From: Chara braunii
Taxonomy: Eukaryota > Streptophyta > Charophyceae > Charales > Characeae
Reading direction: 5' to 3'
NCBI GenBank assembly: GCA_003427395.1
Contig: BFEA01000261.1
Coordinates: 1,430,456-1,451,509, forward strand
DNA length: 21,054 bases
Below the pieces are notes generated by a model. It was given only the letters and a program-made list of their open reading frames with translations, ran no database searches and was not told the origin of the DNA. Shown here in pieces: positions 18,111 to 21,054 of the stretch. The stretch's first letter is position 1. Each line of letters begins with the position of its first letter. A program made the position numbers and the translations under genes.

Positions 18111-18630
18111 CACTTCAGCTACTACCCCTAGAAAAGAATCCCTTCACCCGACTGACTCCTTCTGCGTTCTATACTGTTATAACTTATAAGTCTTGTCTCC
18201 CTGGTTCTTATTGCTTATCAGCCAATGATAGCCTAAATTTGTACTACCCATAGAAGTTTATAATATCGGCAAATGAGGCAAGATGGCTTGCCCCCCTCCA
18301 CTCCCCTTGGCCACCCCTTCCACCCCCAACCCTCAAGAAAAGGCTTTGTTGTGATCATAGATCAGCAACCACGGCAAACTCGAAGGACTGCGCCATCCGA
18401 AGACCTTCAAACTGTGAGTGAAACTGCCCATCCACCTCCAGCATGTAGCACCCGGTATCTATGACCATCAAACCACTTCAAAGAAGCAATTAGTATCTCT
18501 GTCGTCAAGTTAAATACGAGAAAACTACTTTGGTGGTAAACCAAAGCGAGGAATGCGAATAAAAATTCCTCACGACCACAACTGCACACAGTATAGACGT
18601 AACCAGAAGTGCTTTAACTCACCCCCCTCA
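18111..18630. other. Intergenic, no gene seen
   Basis: No convincing open frame. It holds the TATA-like sequences noted for the PHO1-like gene and one CCAAT motif near 18221. The rest is unremarkable. Confidence 0.5.
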
Positions 18631-18751
18631 GACTACCATCAGGGTTGAATCCTCCACTTGCAGAAAACTGTACAGCCCCCCAGTGTACTTCAGCTCACAG
18701 TACTTGAGATACCATGAGGATTGAATCTTGCTATTGTGAAAACTGCCTGCC
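18631..18751 (+). repeat. Diverged direct repeat, about 45 bp, two copies
   Basis: TACCATCAGGGTTGAATC...GAAAACTG (18631-18675) is repeated as TACCATGAGGATTGAATC...GAAAACTG (18706-18751), with a similar pre-sequence (CTCACCC versus CTCACAG). They are about 75% alike by eye and non-coding. Confidence 0.65.
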
Positions 18752-19494
18752 ATCCATCATGCCTGTTTTCAATTCCCACTGAGCTGAGGTGAAAATTACG
18801 CTAGAACAGTCCCGCCAGGCTCTGGAGTGGATGTCAGGGTTTGCCTTGCAAGGTATGTGCTAATCGAGGGCAGATATTGCTTCTATTATACCTCTGAACC
18901 AATGCAGAGTGCACAGCAGGCCCAGTGCTGTCCTTGCCTTTTGGCTGGCTTCGTATTGCCCCACTGCAGGCTGTCGGTGTCCCACCCATAGGCCTGGTAT
19001 AACAGTTGAAGAGTCCTGCTGGATACTGAATTCATGAGTAACCGACACCACAAAAGCGCTGACAGAATTGAGGAGCAATCCTACTTTCTGAAGTGGATCG
19101 AGTGTCCTGGCCGGTGGCACTTGAGTTGTCTTCGGCTTGTGGGGTCACTGACGACTGTTTGCTCAGCGAGGTCATCAGCACTAGTCCTCAAGTTATTTGC
19201 CACACAATCACGACCGTTGATTACATCAACACACTATGCACTGTATGCAGCATGTGTCTAGCAACCCAACCTGAAAAAGACAGTCCAGAGTTAACCCCAC
19301 CATGCCTTCTGTGTTGCACAATACAAAACACGCCACTCGAAACACGAAATAGGTAAGGCGTTGCCAAGCAACATCCTGAGCAGTCCCTAGTCAATAATCA
19401 TCACTGCATAGCATGTGTAAAGGCCCCAACGAACCTGCACCTTGAAAGTACGAACAGCGGTGATCCCCTACATCCCTTATCGGGCAGTCCTACT

Positions 19495-19598
19495 GTCTTC
19501 CCCCGAGTAGAATGTACGGTCATTATATCCATATTCGGGACCAAATTTCAGTCCAAATGCAGTGAAAATGACAGTACGTTCTATTCACTCTAGAAGAT
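19495..19598. repeat. 104-bp imperfect palindrome (foldback / MITE-like)
   Basis: The left arm GAGTAGAATGTACGGTCATT (19505-19524) pairs with the right arm AATGACAGTACGTTCTATTC (19567-19586) at 17 of 20 positions. The centre GGACCAAATTTCAGTCC (19538-19554) is itself a near-palindrome about the same axis. The outer GTCTTC (19495-19500) matches GAAGAT (19593-19598) at 5 of 6. The RNA would fold as one long hairpin with little loop. It could be a foldback MITE, a degraded inverted duplication or a small-RNA precursor. Confidence 0.7.
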
Positions 19599-19643
19599 AA
19601 ATTTGACTTGATCAGACTCCGGGACGGGGCTAAAATGTGCAGC

Positions 19644-19689
19644 TGTATGCCAACTGGCTGCAGCAGTTGCTTCTAGAGACTGGCATACA
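19644..19689. repeat. Perfect 9-bp inverted repeat
   Basis: TGTATGCCA (19644-19652) and its reverse complement TGGCATACA (19681-19689), separated by 28 nt. Its function is unknown. It lies about 80 bp upstream of the tRNA-like element. Confidence 0.5.
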
Positions 19690-19768
19690 AAATTCAAAAC
19701 ACAAGGGTGGCCCTTGCCTCAGCCCAAAGGTTATTCCAGCTCAACTAAATTTGGAATGTGGATACCTG

Positions 19769-19840
19769 GCCCTGGTGGCTGAATGGTACACCCATCTAAC
19801 TGTCGATAAACAATCCAGAGTTCGAACCCTCTTGAATACA
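19769..19840 (+). ncRNA. tRNA-like sequence with Pol III A and B boxes (SINE head?)
   Basis: TGGCTGAATGG (19776-19786) fits the A-box consensus TRGYNNARNNG at every position. GTTCGAACC (19820-19828) fits the B-box, 44 bp downstream. This spacing is that of tRNA genes and tRNA-derived SINEs. However, the 3' acceptor arm does not pair with the 5' end, and the T-stem pairs well only with an 8-nt loop (AGAG with CTCT), so it is not a working tRNA. It may be the head of a SINE or a decayed tRNA copy. No clear A-tail follows, only an A-rich AAGAAAACAGAAAAAG near 19866-19881. Confidence 0.4.
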
Positions 19841-19956
19841 GTAAGGTTAGGGGCTACCCTGATCCAAGAAAACAGAAAAAGCAAACTTTGGAATCTGGAC
19901 ATACGTTGTCCGCAATGACATCCTATATGGATTTAGACACCTTATGCTGCCAGTCC

Positions 19957-19987
19957 TGGAAGCACGCTTCTTGGCATTATGCTTCCA
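19957..19987. repeat. Perfect 8-bp inverted repeat
   Basis: TGGAAGCA (19957-19964) and TGCTTCCA (19980-19987), with a 15-nt loop. It could be a small hairpin and is of low significance by itself. Confidence 0.4.
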
Positions 19988-20766
19988 AGTCAGTCCTTGT
20001 GGTCCGCCTTGAAGCAACTCAGGATAAACAACAATACATATTTTGGCCTCATAAAACATTGGGAGATAGATATGTTGCCTTCCGTCTACACTCCATATGA
20101 AAGACATGCTACTGTGGGTCAGAACGCTAGACACACGGCGGCTCTTGTCTTGACATTGTATTCCAACTAACTTCATAAGCTGTGTGGAACCCGGCCTGGC
20201 ATCGACGATACCGTGTGTGGCCAGGTCCTAATGCTCAGCAGTCAGACTGTTGTTTCATCACTCCCTAACAACTCCTGAGGATGACATCCAGCATGGACTA
20301 CTCTCCAACAAATCTTGAAGATCATAAACGATGGCGATGAACCTGAGGATAGACTCGTCAAAAACAAGAAATTGTGGTACCAAATTTGACAGAAAACTGA
20401 GAAAAGAGAATAATTACGGATTCACTGACAGTGACTGCAAGCTTGGCAACCCCTTTGGCAAATGCTCTATATTAGGGTCAAGGTCCACTTGGATGCAGTG
20501 CTAGCGGCCTCCACTGGTTTAGAATGGCATACGTAAGTGAGAGTCGGACCAGTCCCTCCTTCTGCTAAGGCTGTAGAGAGAAGCAGTGAGTTCGGCCTAA
20601 GGCTGGACCTTCCCATAAACGATGATTGTTTGCCACGATTCCTGGGAATGCAGTGAGTGCCACCTTAAAGACTTTTAGGAAATTTAGAATTCAAAGAGTA
20701 TTGAATGGCGCATAGAATTACACACTTCAGTAAATCCTCTTCATGACTGGAGGAGAAGCACATTGC

Positions 20767-21054
20767 AAGCCGTCACTTTCTCACCTCAACAAGGTTCAAT
20801 CTCAAGCAACCCTTCGCTGTGTTCTGGAATTCAATGCTTCGGGAAATTCTGGAGAGCGCCANAAGCCGTCACTTTCTCACCTCAACAAGGTTCAATCTCA
20901 AGCAACCCTTCGCTGTGTTCTGGAATTCAATGCTTCGGGAAATTCTGGAGAGCGCCAGCATGACCAACTAGAGAGGGATGCTCTCCACTCACTGACAAGT
21001 GTAGAACTCTGACCCGTAAGCCGTCACTTTCTCACCTCAACAAGGTTCAATCTC
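20767..21054 (+). repeat. 155-bp tandem satellite, array continues past window
   Basis: A 95-bp block starting AAGCCGTCACTTTCTCACC occurs exactly at 20767-20861 and 20863-20957, and its beginning occurs again at 21018-21054. Between the second and third copies lies a further 60 bp (20958-21017), giving a 155-bp unit. Between the first and second copies this 60 bp is replaced by a single N at 20862. The array runs off the right edge of the window. Confidence 0.9.

Larger units (their letters stand above)
18752..20766. other. No gene; small repeats and hairpins only
   Basis: Open frames here are short (up to about 109 codons), overlap on both strands and carry no recognised motifs. Within it lie a 104-bp palindrome, two short perfect inverted repeats and a tRNA-like element, listed separately. 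The texture suggests fragments of unidentified transposons. Confidence 0.5.

Noticed and set aside
19769-19840. Functional tRNA gene
   Set aside because: Pol III boxes fit, but no 7-bp acceptor stem can be formed and the T-arm is irregular, so a working tRNA is not supported.
1-21054. CRISPR arrays, bacterial operons, Shine-Dalgarno sites and integron or phage features
   Set aside because: The repeats present are diverged duplications, microsatellites or a satellite and have no regular short spacers. Gene structure and repeats are eukaryotic.

Overview
This window looks like nuclear DNA of a plant-lineage eukaryote. The only intact gene I can name is a PHO1-type SPX/EXS phosphate exporter. 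Around it lie a decayed LINE, long (CT)n microsatellites, poly(A)/poly(T) tracts, several decayed duplications and a short piece of plastid-type 16S rDNA. A charophyte alga such as Chara, or another early-diverging streptophyte with a repeat-rich genome, would fit, but that is inference. The N runs at 10297-10472, 6635 and 20862 show a draft assembly.

Layout. 1-3247: non-coding as far as I can tell, with a decayed minisatellite-like tract (453-675) and a 10-bp-stem inverted repeat (1365-1408). 3248-6746: a 5'-truncated, frameshifted non-LTR retrotransposon on the + strand, with reverse transcriptase, a C-terminal zf-RVT zinc finger, a 3' UTR and an A13 tail. 7015-7091: the 16S rDNA fragment. 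7100-10296: open but unrecognised frames, and a segmental duplication (8003-8556 and 8557-8911) carrying CCAAT and TATA-like sequences. 10297-10600: an assembly gap inside a G-rich minisatellite. 10700-12500: small duplications and a Pro-rich reading frame broken by stops. 12573-13013 (- strand): the remnant of a gene for tandem RING-like zinc fingers, split by a 25-bp poly(A) insertion that is flanked by a 7-bp direct repeat.

14189-17773 (- strand): the PHO1-like gene, 1194 codons with no intron in the coding region. Its SPX domain is split by a low-complexity insert of about 500 residues. A poly(A) signal lies about 60 nt past the stop and a purine-rich leader lies upstream. 17774-21054 has no gene that I can support. 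It holds diverged repeats, a 104-bp imperfect palindrome, a tRNA-like element with A and B boxes, and a 155-bp tandem satellite at the window edge in which a single N replaces about 60 bp.

I see no operon or multi-gene system. The best leads are the PHO1 variant with the expanded SPX insert, the broken tandem-RING locus, the long palindrome and the organelle rDNA fragment. I found no clear evidence of a wholly new system.
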